A DNA stretch of 64,000 bases, taken from contig JBANDB010000017.1 of assembly GCA_037576215.1 (NCBI GenBank), forward strand, positions 1,426,001 to 1,490,000, written 5' to 3'. Positions 47,833-60,500 of this stretch are shown here, piece after piece; the first letter of the stretch is position 1; each line of letters begins with the position of its first letter. This stretch comes from Armillaria gallica. Lineage: Eukaryota; Basidiomycota; Agaricomycetes; Agaricales; Physalacriaceae. Made by a program: the position numbers and the translations under genes. The notes under the pieces are model-generated. The model was given only the letters and a program-made list of their open reading frames with translations. It had not been told where the DNA came from and did not search any database.

Positions 47833-48271
47833 GATCGCCTAGATGATGGGGACCATCAGCATGCTTGTTACAATTGCCAACACTGGACTCTCAATTAGCA
47901 CAATATGTACATCATGTATAGGAGATATTCAGGGCTGTGCCTGTGTATGTACCTCCTCTATCACTATGGTACACACCACTCTAATTGTATGAGTACACAT
48001 TTTTTGGATGGGGCATGAAGTACTCATTTGAAACTGATCACTGAGAGCTTCAATTTATTTTTGCCTTGGTCCCTGTAGCTGCATTAAACCCATGAGATGT
48101 TCTCAGTTGGCAGCTGGTGGATATCATAGCAGCCCAATGTGGCTATGGTCTGTGACACATTTTGTGGCAGCACAGAACCCCAGTGTTCCTTATTTGGACT
48201 GCATACCAGTTTTCTAAACTCTACAAGTGTTTCCCTTCAGCCTCCAGCCTCCAGGATGCCCTTTTGATGCA

Positions 48272-49839
48272 TCACAAGAAATGTAACTCATTCAGTGGGT
48301 AGGAGTAATTCCTCCCATACAACATTGTAGTCAACATAGATACATCTCCTTCATCTTTCAGTATTAGAACATCTCTTGAGTTGGGCACCCATGTTGCTGC
48401 AGCATAGAGCTGGCCATGAGAGCACACAGGACAGCACAGATCAAGGACCAGATGTGAGACCATCAAGCCTTGGCATCTGTTGAACGTGACTGCATAGGCA
48501 AGAGTGAGAGGGATCTGCTTTCGATGAACTACAATATTGAGATTCTGGGGCTGAAAATGACAGTCAATGCGGGGCAAAGTGATAATTTCCTAAAAATATA
48601 GCAGAACACAGTTTAATGTTTGAGAAATGCTGGTAGGACATTGTAATCTTACTGATGCAATGGCCTCACCAGCGACTACACTTGGAATAGTCTCAACCTC
48701 TACAGAATGATTGTACATGTGATGGACAATGACACGTGTGTTCTTCGTGAGTCCTCATGAAGGATCAAAGTTGTGTGTGAGCTGGCACAGTGCACCAACC
48801 TTGAGAGTCAGTACATGATCTGGCATTCCAGGCTCTGTCAATGAGTTGAGAACATCAGGGTCAGAAAGTGGGCCTTCAACACTGTTGATGCTGTCATTGT
48901 CCTTTATAGAATCTGTACTCAGGTACTGGTGTGAGTCTCCCTGCAACTGATCAATGATGCCCAAATTGAATTCATCAACAAATTCATTGAAGGGACTCAG
49001 TATTGCTCATTGTGCACATTCCACTGGGTTTGCAAGAACATTGGATGGAAAAACGAAGTTTATACACTCATCAGGAGAGTGTGTGTTGAAGATGGCCTAG
49101 ATCAACATCAGGATGTCCAATGTTATCCCCAATAGAATCTAGGAATGCTGAAAAATTGAGGTCATCATGCTGATGAATGGGCACTGTCAGTTGCAAGATC
49201 TCAAAGTGAGAGAACACCGCTTGAGTTCATATTGAGGCTTTTGCTATTGCAGTTCAAGATCCATATCGAACAACAGGAGCAACCTACACAGGAATATCAT
49301 GGGAATCTCAAAGCAAGATGAGTAGCAGAAAAGCGACATACCTGGCAGGAATCACCAATGGTAATAAGCATATGGCCACTTCAAATTCGATAACATCCTG
49401 TAAGAGAGCACATCAGCTGGTCAGCACAATCAAAGGCCTTGAAGTGCAGTGCACTGATTTCATTGATAATATGGCAGCATGCAGCTAATAGTAGCTTTGC
49501 ATGATCTGATTTTGGATGGACCATTGATATCAAGAATGGATTGTGTTCATTGACAGGTATACCATAGAGAAAATGTGAAGTCTGGCCTCCAGGATAATTC
49601 TTAGCTGCATATGCTGAAGATGCTGATAGGAGCACAATTTCATTAGCTTTTCTTAATGCTCCAATGACTGGGTAAAGGACATAGGTCTTCCTGCAACCAG
49701 CATGACCATCAACATGTATCGGATGAGGGTCATCCATTGCTATGACCTCATGCAAGTGATTATAGACAATACACTTTGAATTGATCAGACTTTTCAGAAT
49801 CACTGGAACATGAGAAGTTATCTTACCTGCTCTGGCCAA
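48272..49839 (-). pseudogene. Helitron Pif1-type helicase part, decayed
   Basis: Minus-strand pieces in order are VDGHAGCRKTYVLYPVIGAL (Walker A, normally GCGKT, near 49690), INEISALHFKAFD (Walker B-like, normally DE, near 49450), PGMPDHVLTLKVGALCQL (near 48800) and LTLAYAVTFNRCQGL (C-terminal motif, near 48480), followed by YAAATWVPNSRDVLIL. Several frame changes separate them. GCRKT for GCGKT and NE for DE would each follow from a CpG to CpA change. It belongs with the Rep half upstream. Confidence 0.75.
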
Positions 49840-52527
49840 AGGCTTGCCTCAAATGATGAAAGATTACCTGGGTTGCCTCCCCATCTTCCTAATTCAGATT
49901 CTATTTCCGCTTGACGATCAAATAGCTCCAGAAGACTGAAATCACTCAGTGTGCATCCCAAGCCATGCAAGATGTCTTGCAGTTCTTGCAATAAATTGTT
50001 ACGCACCAGGGCTGGTGGAGGAGAAGCATTTGTATGGAGCAAGCTATCCAGTATATTGGCAGACAATGCATGCTCATACTGTTCCCAGATAGGCAAAACA
50101 CATGGATCACCCTCAGCAGACAGAACACAGAATATCCAATGCAATTGGACAGGGAGAACTTGGTATTGAAGCATTTCCTGGAAGACCAAAATGCCTTCAT
50201 TGCAGTTGTCTAGAAGACCCAGGGCACATGCAGCATCCTGGTGCATGGCACAGATGACATTGTTTACAGTGCGAATATCAGCCCAAGAATTTGCAGGCTG
50301 GTGAAGGAGGAGCAAACGAAGATAGAAAACATCGCCGTGATGGGGATATACCATTTGAATGTGACTAATACTGAGATGGCTGTCCTCATAAAGGTGTATA
50401 CATTGTTGGGGTCGACCATGATGTTGCTCTTCCAAGATTTCCTGTGAATGCAAAGGTTTTGATTCTTCATGACGAACCATGTAACATTTCATTCTGAATT
50501 CAGTGTAGGTCATATTGTCCAGAAGCAGATGATGCAGCCGGCACATGTATCGCTCCAGAAGTGTCCCATCTGACTGCAAATCATCCTTCCTCTTCATTTG
50601 GGCATGCTGGCAACCAGGTAAGTGAACTGGAAGAGGCTTGACTGCAGGATGCTTCTTTGTAATATGAAATGATGCTAATTGGTAGGCTGCTTCAGTTGCA
50701 GTGAGATAGCATCCACACTCATAATCTTGGATCTGATCAATCAGTGAGCACTTTGACTTTGTGGAATGTGCAGCCTGTTGGGAAGTAGCATCGTCAAGTC
50801 TTGAAACCTTCCAATTCACTTTATCTGGGCCTTTAGAAAAGTATTTGAATAAGTACTGGAACAGCGAAACAGAGGCAGAGTATTCAACATTGATGTGGCA
50901 GTCAAATTTGACAACCCAATAAAGGATATGGGGAACGACACACACATCCTCCACCATACATCTCCAGGGTTCATAGTAACCTGAAGAATTATCAGTGGTT
51001 GATAGGCCAAGCTACATACCAACATACCACATTCATTAAACCCAGAGTCAAACTTTATGGAATGCAGGTAATTATACTGACACCTATGAGACATCGCAGA
51101 CCATTCACAGCGGTGGTACTCCTTCTTGGGGTCATGCTGATGGGACATGTGCTTCTTTATGGTGTCACGGACAGGCCCAGGTTTGTGAGCCAGTTCAGCA
51201 GATAGAAATTTATCAATTTCGTCTGCTGTCCATGGGACATGCTTCAGCTTGACAGTGATATGACCATGCGGTGGGCCACGTTTCTGAAATTCGGTGATAC
51301 AGATAGAGTAGTCGACAGGGCCCAATTTTTCAACAATCTCTTTCTCAAAAGCAGCAAGCTTCTGATGAAAGACCCGAACCATGACATAAGGACGGTCAGC
51401 AGCTGTTTGTCTGGGAAGCAGTTGCGAAGTGATCTCCGGCCAGTTAGGATTTGTGGTAAATGTGATGAAGAAGGTTGGGCTGCCATAAGCCTTGCACAAA
51501 GCGAGACAATCAGCAACATTAGCTGCTGCCCATGCAGGAGAATGTATGAATGTTGAAGGTAATTAGACATTCTCTGTGCATTCCTCATCATCTGTGCCAA
51601 CATATTCTTCATCTTCATCGTCTGGTTGATGTTGATTTGCCTGGATATAAGTCAGTTTTGCTTCTTCTATAGAACTCCATGCATCGACGAGGTATTCTCC
51701 TGATGGACGATGAGTATCTGACTTCGATAGAATAATAAATACAGTGGAAATTCACCCATGAGTTTGGAAAACACAGATATTTGCTCAGCATTTATAAAGA
51801 AGTGAATTTGGTGCCATCAGGTCAGAGTAAGTGGCCATTCTGGAGACCATCCAAGAGTACCATATGGAAAGAAAAGAATGTAATGTAGAGGCTCAACATA
51901 TGGAGATAGCAAGTCCAGGAACCGATGTTGCTGTTCACCAATCCTCTTGATAACAATAGTACGCCTGCTTGGTGGGGCATTGGGCGACAAAGATATGATG
52001 GCAGCAACATTGTCTCCGACAATAGATGATGGTTCCTCAATGTGAAGGGCCATCTGATCATTATCGTGGGTGCAGAGATTCTGTAATTCTTTTACAAAAG
52101 GTTTGACTTGATGAAGACCAGCGAGTGCAGCATCAATCCAGTTCTTAGGGATAGACTGCTCAACACCTTGCAAGTACCATGATCCTGACTCGTGTAGAAA
52201 CCATTGAATAGTGTGTTGTCCTTCTTGCGATGGAATGAGGCGATGATACGTCTGTCCACCATTGAGTGTTACCACAGCTACACCAGTTTTGAAATGCATG
52301 AAGTCACTGTCATATACACTGAGAACTGGCTCCAAGTTGGCGGTGAGAAAGAAAGACCTGCCATTCCTCAGGATACAGAGGCAAATGTGGCAATATATGG
52401 GATCCATGCAGTCCACACACAAAGCAGTCATCATGAGTATGCTCATTTGTAAGAACCTGCAAGTAGTGTAAATAGCAGTTTTCACAGAAAAGGTAGTGAA
52501 CGGACCTTGATTGCACAGTGCCTGCAA
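49818..52527 (-). pseudogene. Helitron Rep (HUH-Y2) and N-terminal part, decayed
   Basis: The N-terminal Helitron-like region shows PLHYILFFPYGTLGWSPEW near 51850. The Rep domain shows GSPTFFITFTTNPNWPEI (near 51460), RVFHQKLAAF, and ITEFQKRGPPHGHITVKL with the HUH histidines kept (near 51260). The two catalytic tyrosines are kept in YLFKYFSKGPD near 50860. A region up to 49818 links to the helicase. Frames change between the pieces. The element transposes by rolling-circle replication when intact; this copy cannot be autonomous. Confidence 0.8.
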
Positions 52528-52999
52528 GTCCTATTCCACTTCAACTCATTCCTCTGTATATTTCAGGAAGTGTTTAGAATCGCAACACCATCCCACCAAT
52601 GTCCCAGTTGGGAAGCCTCAGAACGATGATGAGCCCCATGTTGTGGTGTTGTCTCTTGAACTTCCTGCTCATCATTGGCAGGAAATCGATATGAGAGTCC
52701 ATGAGACTGAGAATGTCTGCCAAAGTTGATGAGAACACTAGACACATCAGTATCAGAAAGCATACTGATGTTCATAGAATGCCACAGCTGTAGACTGTGT
52801 ATTCTCTCAGTGTTCGATGGCATGCAACATGGCCTCCATTGCCTGGGATGCAGATCTGTAGACAGCTCCTAAGCAAAATTCCTATGAGCAAACATGTTGC
52901 ATATGAAATCTCGACGTGGAACTGATATTGCATTCGATGAGACGTAGGGTAAGGAAAATCACAAATGAGGTGGCCACGAAAGAAAAAGTGCATTAGGTA

Positions 53000-53531
53000 T
53001 CGTAGGTGGATACATGTCCTCGATAAGGGAAGTATCTAACTAAGCAGGTTTGAGGCATCTGAGATCAATGTCATCAGTGATGGAGGCATATTCAAGCCTA
53101 AAAGACGCACATGTAGAACCAATGCCTGAGAGTAGCACGACACCCATTTCCCTTTCTATCCTCTGAAAAGGCTGCAAGGCAGCAAGAACACGTTGAAAGT
53201 CCAAGAAGGGAGACATTGCTTAGCGTTGTTGCAGGCATCAATGTATCAGGGTACTGTTGCGGAAAAGACAGAGGAGATCAGAATGAAAAGGGTTTTGGAG
53301 GGCCTTGAAGGATGTTGGAGGGTCATCGGGAGGCGGGAGGACAGTGAGAACGATCTCACATTTGCAAGAGGTGGGGGGGAAAGAGACGACATGTCGTTGC
53401 ATCATCATTTTCTCACAAGGTTGGGCTCATTGCGTCACTCAACTGGAAAGAGTGAAAAAGTGGCCATAAAAGGTGCATGGGAAGTCATTTTCACACGTCC
53501 ATCATTTTATAAAGTGTTTGAAACTCTTATG
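53000..53531. other. Transition zone between CpG-poor and CpG-rich DNA
   Basis: A plus-strand open frame of 159 codons starts at 53193 and runs into the inverted-repeat arm. It has no recognisable features and I do not accept it as a gene. Confidence 0.3.
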
Positions 53532-53864
53532 TTGATGAACCTAGAGACTCCTGCGGGCAGAAAACACAAGACCTGTAACAGCGAGTGTAGCCAAGCACAG
53601 AATCTGAAGGCAGGTTCTAGCGAGTCTAGTCTTGCACCTCCGTGCGATGACTGTAGCTTCCTGGTGGTGTAGCGATGTGTTGCTACACTTTGTTATGATT
53701 CTCTGAAGGCTGCTCAGAGGCTCAAGGTATGTACGCGAACTTTCCTGGAAGGGAAAAGGTGCGTAAACGTGGGTGTATGCTGAGCGGGGGCAACCTAGAT
53801 GCAGCATGAACTATTTGGTGTCGGAATCCTGGCTACGGTTCTGGTAGAAGATATTTTCCTATGC
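53532..53864 (-). repeat. 0.33-kb inverted repeat, right arm
   Basis: This is the partner of 26430-26764, reversed. It keeps CpGs such as GTACGCGAAC and CCGTGCGATG that are lost in the left arm. Confidence 0.85.
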
Positions 53865-54850
53865 TCGCATGCTTTCTTTAGAGAAATGCAGAGATAGAGC
53901 TGGCTTATCTAGAGAAACTCGAATTAGTATCGTTCCTAACTTATAGGAACAGTATGCTGTTGGTGTTAGAGACTAAAGTTCAGAACCCTAGCTACGGATT
54001 ACCCTTTGAAGTCTTCAGGTATGCAAATTTATGACAGGAGGATGACAAACAAGGTAGTCTTTATATAATACCCTTGCTTGTGTTTTGGACGAGAGGACGT
54101 GAATCAAGTTATTTAACACTTGGTAGCTAGCGAGTTTGGAGAAACTTCGCAAAGTGTTATATCTCTTAAGAACGTAGAGATATTAACTTTAATTCGCATG
54201 TATTGGGTGGTATGTGTGGTGTGTGTATCCTCTATGGAGAACTGTCCTTTTCTATCTACAGGCCGTTATCTTTTATACTACAGAACTGTACTTGCTAAGT
54301 AAGCAAACTTTGACCTTGGCTTGATAACCGCAGTACATGATTTGTGAGCGTAGCGAACTATTTGTAACCATAGTTCACTATACCATGTGCTACTCTACTG
54401 TGCATATTTATTAAAAGTTCGCGTAGCCTAATAAAGCTACGGAAGGTTTACTAATTTACTTACTACTTACTCAGCCGCAGTTAATGGCTCACTAATCTCT
54501 ACTATATTTCTAAGCTGTAAAGGTGTATCCATATGGCCTCTTGAGAATCCGTAGCTATGCATAGCCTACGCGTAGTTAAACCGCGTGACCGTATGGTTCT
54601 GTCCACGTGCAAAGGCCTAGAATAATGATGCGTGTCTAATTTACTGCGGAAGGATTGGCAATCAATGTGCCTGGAGGCACAATGACTCATAGATATCGGA
54701 GTGAAAGTTCGCATGGAGTGGGAGATTCAATACGATTCTACCTGTGCCGGGCTTGCAACGTTTGGTTTAGTGAAAGGCCACGTAAGGGAGATAGGCGATA
54801 AATTGTAAGTGGTGTCCGCGATTTCAGAGTGCACAGAGCCTGGAGGCTCA
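53865..54850. other. Stretch without recognised genes
   Basis: AT-rich sequence with moderate CpG content and scattered GTAGC/GCTAC pairs that could form small hairpins near 54400-54440 and 54550-54580. No coding or repeat assignment is supported. Confidence 0.3.
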
Positions 54851-54950
54851 TCAATGTTCAATGTTACATTCAAAGGCTGTCCTTTGCTCTCCTTTTAACT
54901 GCACCTTTACATTGGCTGATAATACTTTGTACGGGCATATTTATTCCACA

Positions 54951-55500
54951 TTAGATCATAGTCCTGTTTTAACCGCGCCCCCCTTGCTATGACCATCGGC
55001 CCCGTTACATCAGCAGCCACTTTTGGAAGGACTTTCCCACCACCTCAAGGGCTACTACTGCGCGTTGCATCGTCGCACCGCTCATATTTCTGCTACTCTC
55101 GTGTCTTTGCCATACCATGGCCTCAACATTTTCTTGGAAGTTACATGAAGGTCTTCAGGCACGGCATCCAGTATCAAAAATGAATTCCGCTCTGCATCAG
55201 ATGGGTGTTTTGAGGAAATGCGGCTCAAGATCTTCATTTATGGTGTATTTTTACATCATAGAATTCAATATCAGTATTTTATGAGTAGTACAGCGCGTCG
55301 ATAGCAGAGGAATAAGAGCAAAATCACGTCAAGACAGAAGAATAAACGAACGTGTTCCTTGAGCACGTGATAGTTTTACGTAACGGAACCGATGGTTATA
55401 GCAAGACCCCCTGGAAAAAAACAGACTACATACATACCGTCTCTCCCTCTGTCATTAGGTATGTATCGTCCGTCTGTCTATGAGAGACTAATTAGATCAT
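54951..55500. mobile_element. Short hAT-like insert with TTAGATCAT duplications
   Basis: Unit 1 is continuous where unit 2 has 541 extra bases. TTAGATCAT flanks the insert at 54951-54959 and 55492-55500. With an 8-bp target duplication (TTAGATCA), the ends read TAGTCCTG at the left and, reversed, TAGTCTCT at the right, a weak inverted repeat. A relic of the right end occurs inverted at about 27715-27850. No transposase is encoded. Confidence 0.65.
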
Positions 55501-57500
55501 TCCTCGATGCTGATCTGACTCTCAACGGCAACCTCGGTTACTTCTCAACTTGGCGACTCCTCCCCTCCCAGTAACGGGGTCATACCAATATCATCTGCTT
55601 CCAAATCGTCAACGAAGGCGAATTAAAAGTCGTTCGTGAGTGCCGCAAAACGGCCTATAGCTGCAATGGACCTTATCATCACGAAGATATCAGACAAACG
55701 AGAGGAGACATACGTAAATCTCTACCAAGCAAGAAATGTCAACCTAACAATGGTACTTTAGTATGGCGAGGACAATGAGAGACCAACCCCACTTACAATC
55801 CCATATACGGCCTCTGCTTCTGGCCGGAGCAGATGAAGCGACACACGGGATCACTTTCTCGTGCATCCATGCTCATGCGCTTCCTTGACCATGGTATCAG
55901 GATGAGGCTACTGTGTATCGAACACCCGAGTAGGATGTCTCAGCGAGGTGGAAGGATGAACTATATGTAGCAATGCATTGGCTGTAGAGTCTGAAGACTA
56001 CGTTTCCTCCCCGGTATGGCCGACGAGTATGGGCAGTCTATGAATGTTTCATACGATCATGACAGTGCCCGAATAGTCAAAGAATGGCTCTGTCAGATGA
56101 GCAACATATAAATAGCTACTAGTATTGGATGTAAGCTAACAGCACCGAGCGTGATTTGTCCGGAGCTACTTGCCTTTCCAGGGAGTGAATACTGGATTCA
56201 TCACCCAGACCACGAGTTACGACCCAGCTGGGTGGCGGGGTATCCTCTCTCGTACGATTACGTGACAACCATACCAGCATGATGCTTCATCATCCTGATT
56301 GCTGTGTCATCGCTGTTGGAGGTTCATCGCAAAATGCCGTATCTGCCAGGTTGAATGCAAACGAATCCGTGTAGACGGACGAAGATTGTCAAAAGCGGCA
56401 ACTCGTTTCGTGCGCGCTACCAGTCGAGGGAGTAAGCGGGCGTTCATGAAGTGCTTCATCACCAAAGGAAGAGGGTCGACGTGGAAGCGCATTCCCAAGA
56501 GAGTCATATCCATCATGGTGGAAAGCTGGGAGTAGAAAAAGGGTGTCTGCGCAAGAAAACCGGACCGAAGGATTACTGAGCGCAGACTGACAACTCCATA
56601 ACAGCATTTCCCTGAGATTACCGTTCTCATTCCCGATATGGCGGGATGGCTAGCCAGTGGATGAGGCCAGCAGATAGGTGCGGAACCGAATCTCAAGCAG
56701 GGAGTGAGCATGCAGTGATTTGTTATAGTCACATAGCCTGTCGTCGTCCAGCGGACATTGGGTCTATGCTGGTGCCAGTGAGCTCCCAAATATCCACTGA
56801 AAGATCTATCGCACTACGGCTCTCTGGAATACATTATATTAAAACAAATCCCAGAAACTCGAAGGCAAGACATACCAGTACGTCTTACAATATCCACTCC
56901 TCCTTGTTCGATGGCTGATTTATAATGTCATGATTTCGGACGCAACAGATCTTACTGCACTGGGAATTTTTTTGACTGGTCGGGCGCATATGGGAGTGTC
57001 GTCTCGAGAGATATAACGAGCCCATCATTCCGTAGCGATTCCAGGCATGAAAAGCGGCATACAAGCAGTCACTGCGATTTCTCTTGTGGAGTAAGATCCA
57101 ACATTTATTTTTTGTAGGGGTAGCCTAAGTGCCAACCAAGGAGAAATCAACGATAGAAACCGTACCAAGTTTGACTCCCTTGAGCACATTCTTTAGCCCT
57201 GATATGCGTTTGTCACAGAAAGACACATGTCAGTTTACGGGTTTTCGCTCTCTCTTTCGACCGGCAGGACTGGCTTCCTAAGGGTCCTTACCTGTTATGT
57301 TCTGGTAGTATTAGCTCTTCGTGCGTCTTCGTCGCTCTAATGCATGAGAAGGACATTTGGTGGTGGTCTCATCAAAGGCGCATCGGCCAATGTAGATCCG
57401 GATATCCGGGCCGAGAATTTACTTGCTTTGTCGACTATGCTTTCTTCATGCAAGTCAAAATCAAGTGGCGGCTGGGTAAGCCAATTACGTTAAAACAGCA
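55501..57500. other. Duplicated spacer upstream of gene D
   Basis: This matches 5910-8131 of unit 1. On the minus strand, 56307-56620 carries NARLLPRLVARTKRVAAF and stays open upstream as MTLLGMRFHVDPLPLVMKHF, so this copy is less broken than 6716-7240. The product is not recognised. Confidence 0.35.
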
Positions 57501-57528
57501 TGAATGCACCGCAATACTGGTGGCAAAA

Positions 57529-57535
57529 TATAATA
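57529..57535 (+). promoter_or_regulatory. Likely TATA element of gene D
   Basis: TATAATA begins 59 nt upstream of the ATG, at the same spacing as in gene B. A CTTTCTTTCTTTCC tract follows. Confidence 0.5.
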
Positions 57536-57587
57536 GTAACACCCGGAGTTGTACAGGTACCTCATCCTTTCTTTCTTTCCTTCCCCC

Positions 57588-60500
57588 ATGCCTCGCAGTT
57601 TCAGTGTCGATGGATGGATTCAGATCGCAAAGTTCACTGCTACAGCCGGTGAAATGGCCCCATTTCCATATATCAAGGGTGCTGCCGGATGTGTGGCAAT
57701 GGTTCTGGAGGTGATAGAAGTACGTGCTGTTAATCGTTGTGGTAGTAGTTCGTGTCATTGAACAATATTTCTAGAAAGCTGGCAAGAATGACGAGGACAT
57801 TCAAGGGCTGGCAGAGGATATTGGGACTACTATGGCCATCATCAAAGAAACCATTGAGGTGCATGGGATTACTAGCGCCACCCATTTCCATGATATATGC
57901 GCGGACTTTCAGACGTGAGTACGAATGTGCTCATTATTGAACCCACCCTTACACGACGTTCCATGCAGTTATCTGGAGAATCTGCTGTCGGAGCTGAACA
58001 AGACCCAACATAATCTAGAGCGTAAACGATTTCGTCGCTTCCTGAAGACAAGGAAAGTTGCAGATGCAATCAACGAATACAAGCAACGGATGAACGATAT
58101 AAAGGCGAATTACGTTGTAAGTATTGTCCCTTATAATCTCAAATATGTGTCTGACTCAGATTCTCCAAAGGTCAGTCTCATGACAGATGCGCGCCTTGAG
58201 ATGCCTGAGATGCGAGATATTCTAAGCACTAGGATCACTGATGCTGCAGAAGCATCGCGTTTAAGTATCACATCCACGGCTCACACTCAATCTTGTCGTA
58301 TCATAGATGAGATACACAGCCTGCGAGAGATCCAAAGGGATGTCAGGGAACATACGTCCCACATCTTTGCGAATCTGCAGAATAGGAAGGGATACTTCAA
58401 AGGAGAGGTACGCTATCGTGATGCACTGCATGCAATGCCCTTACGTGTCTCGGTTACAGGTCCGGGACCTCGCTCCAGGCGACATCTACCTCCTCGAAAC
58501 GGAGCCTCATGATCACCGCCATGGCTACTGCACCATCGAGGGCAGTAACACGGTCAAGCTTATTCGCATATACCAGCCACATATTGGTAACGAAGCGAAC
58601 GTAATGAAGGTGGGTATGTCCTATCCTGTGTGATTGGCAATGTACACATGTTTTATTTTCTAGCAACTTGATCGTGACATCAATGTCTTCATCAGACCCA
58701 GGTTCGGTCCTCCATGTCTGTATAGTCATGGACTAAGACCTACCTTTTGACCGTCTATGTAGACACCCAAATATTGCCCAAGTCTTTGGTGTATGTCGAT
58801 CACCAAACCTTCCGGCAATAATATTTCACGGTAAGGGTTCGATCCTTCCAAGCTGTCTTTCATCTCGTAATTTACTGATGCGAGTAGGCTCAATGCGAGT
58901 CCCTGTTGGCAAATATCTGGATAACATACCTGTGCAGGATTTGATACCTTTTTACATCAAATTTGTACAATACTCTCTCCTTCTATTCTGAGAAATGTCG
59001 CTGACCCCCTTCCGTATACAGTTTCGCGATATGCAGGTGTGTCTCGTGCTAGAGCCCGAAGGCTAAAGCTCAAGACGTTTCCCTAGTCTGTCTCAGATCA
59101 TTTGGCAGAGCATTATGCCCCGGATGGTACAGATGTCAGTGAATTCATGAGTCGTCTTTCCTGCATACTAAATTTTCCGACTTCTAAGATTGATCTGACT
59201 GGTGCCTACATCAATGAGCATGGCAGACTTTTAGCCATGGGTATATTTGGCACATACGTCCTGGATATGGGGGATTATGCCCCTGGTACAGCTCCTTTCA
59301 ATATTTTTTGGAATCAGAAAATCGCTGAAACATGGACCCTGGGACGATATCTTGCATACATTTCAGTTGAATTGCCAAGGGTGGACTTGAGATGGGCTTA
59401 TTATGCTATCTTCCTTCATATTAGGAAAAAAAAACTTCAATTGCCGTATCAGCAAGGCCAGTATTATGTGCCAGGGAGTATATTAACCGTGCATGGACAG
59501 ACTTTGGTTGGTGGGGTTCGGGATAGGTCACGGTTGCGCGAGTGGAACGTGCACTGGAGAGGACCACCTTGGTCTTCTGAAAACCCGCAGGAGTTCATTA
59601 TCTGTTTACCGTCTACAGACTGGTTTGTGACCTGTTTGACCTTTGTTTCCATGCTAATTGTTGACTGTCAGTGGATCAATTGTCATAGACCCTCTTGTTC
59701 ATCAGTCGGATGAACCTCATCCAATCTTGGAATTCAAGGGAAACACTATTCCTATATTATATGCCGGAACAATGCCTCATGATTTAGAGATTCATCTGCG
59801 TTCAATTGCTCATATCTCAAAATCGTGGATAGCACAAGCTTCCCACTTAGATAGTTCCCTTCGCTCCAGAGAGTACGTAGACGAGGACGGCCTTTATCAA
59901 ATATGTGAGCCTCCATATTTTTGACCAAAAATAGACTGATGTCTATATGGATACATAGATGGGGGATTCTCCCTTCGCATCGAACCACTGGACAGGCATG
60001 GCGAGCATTTTTATCTCTGTGACACATTCATGGCGGAAGACCCTCATACGCTCTCGTTGTTTATACGTCCTCCTGTTGTCAACTACCCAAGCCACAAGGT
60101 ATCTTCGCCTGTCCTCTCTTGGCTCTACGATGGAGACTCGGAGATATCATTAGAGGAAGCAGAGAATTCCTTTGGCTTCAAGCTTATTACTTCGTGGGGA
60201 TCATGGCCGTCACCATGTTCGTCGGTGTTTACAGCCATACCCGAGTTACATGTTGAGTGTGGATTCGATCCGGCGAAGGGAGGTACTGATGTATGCGAGC
60301 ATTATGGATGGCCACTCTTGGAGCTATTCGACACGTCCAAGTCTATGGAACTTGAAGGTGGGCAGATGCTAGTGCGATGGATGTCGTCACTGATGAACAT
60401 GCAACAGAACGGACGACAAGCGACGCTGTGTCCAAGTCCTTGGAGCCTGCGTCAATGATCATATCGGATGGTGCACGACAGACTTCGTGTGAAGAGGCAC

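Larger units (their letters stand above)
48100..53000 (-). mobile_element. Helitron, approximate extent
   Basis: The extent is set by the coding relics only. The 5' TC and 3' hairpin-CTRR ends expected of Helitrons could not be placed. Open stretches at 52563-52993 on the same strand may be its N-terminal part. Confidence 0.55.

Noticed and set aside
53193..53672. 159-codon plus-strand open frame
   Set aside because: It runs into the inverted-repeat arm, whose left copy does not keep the frame, and it has no recognisable motif.
26430..53864. Starship-type giant fungal element
   Set aside because: No DUF3435 tyrosine recombinase captain gene is visible at either edge, and the edges are an inverted repeat rather than a captain plus short target repeats.
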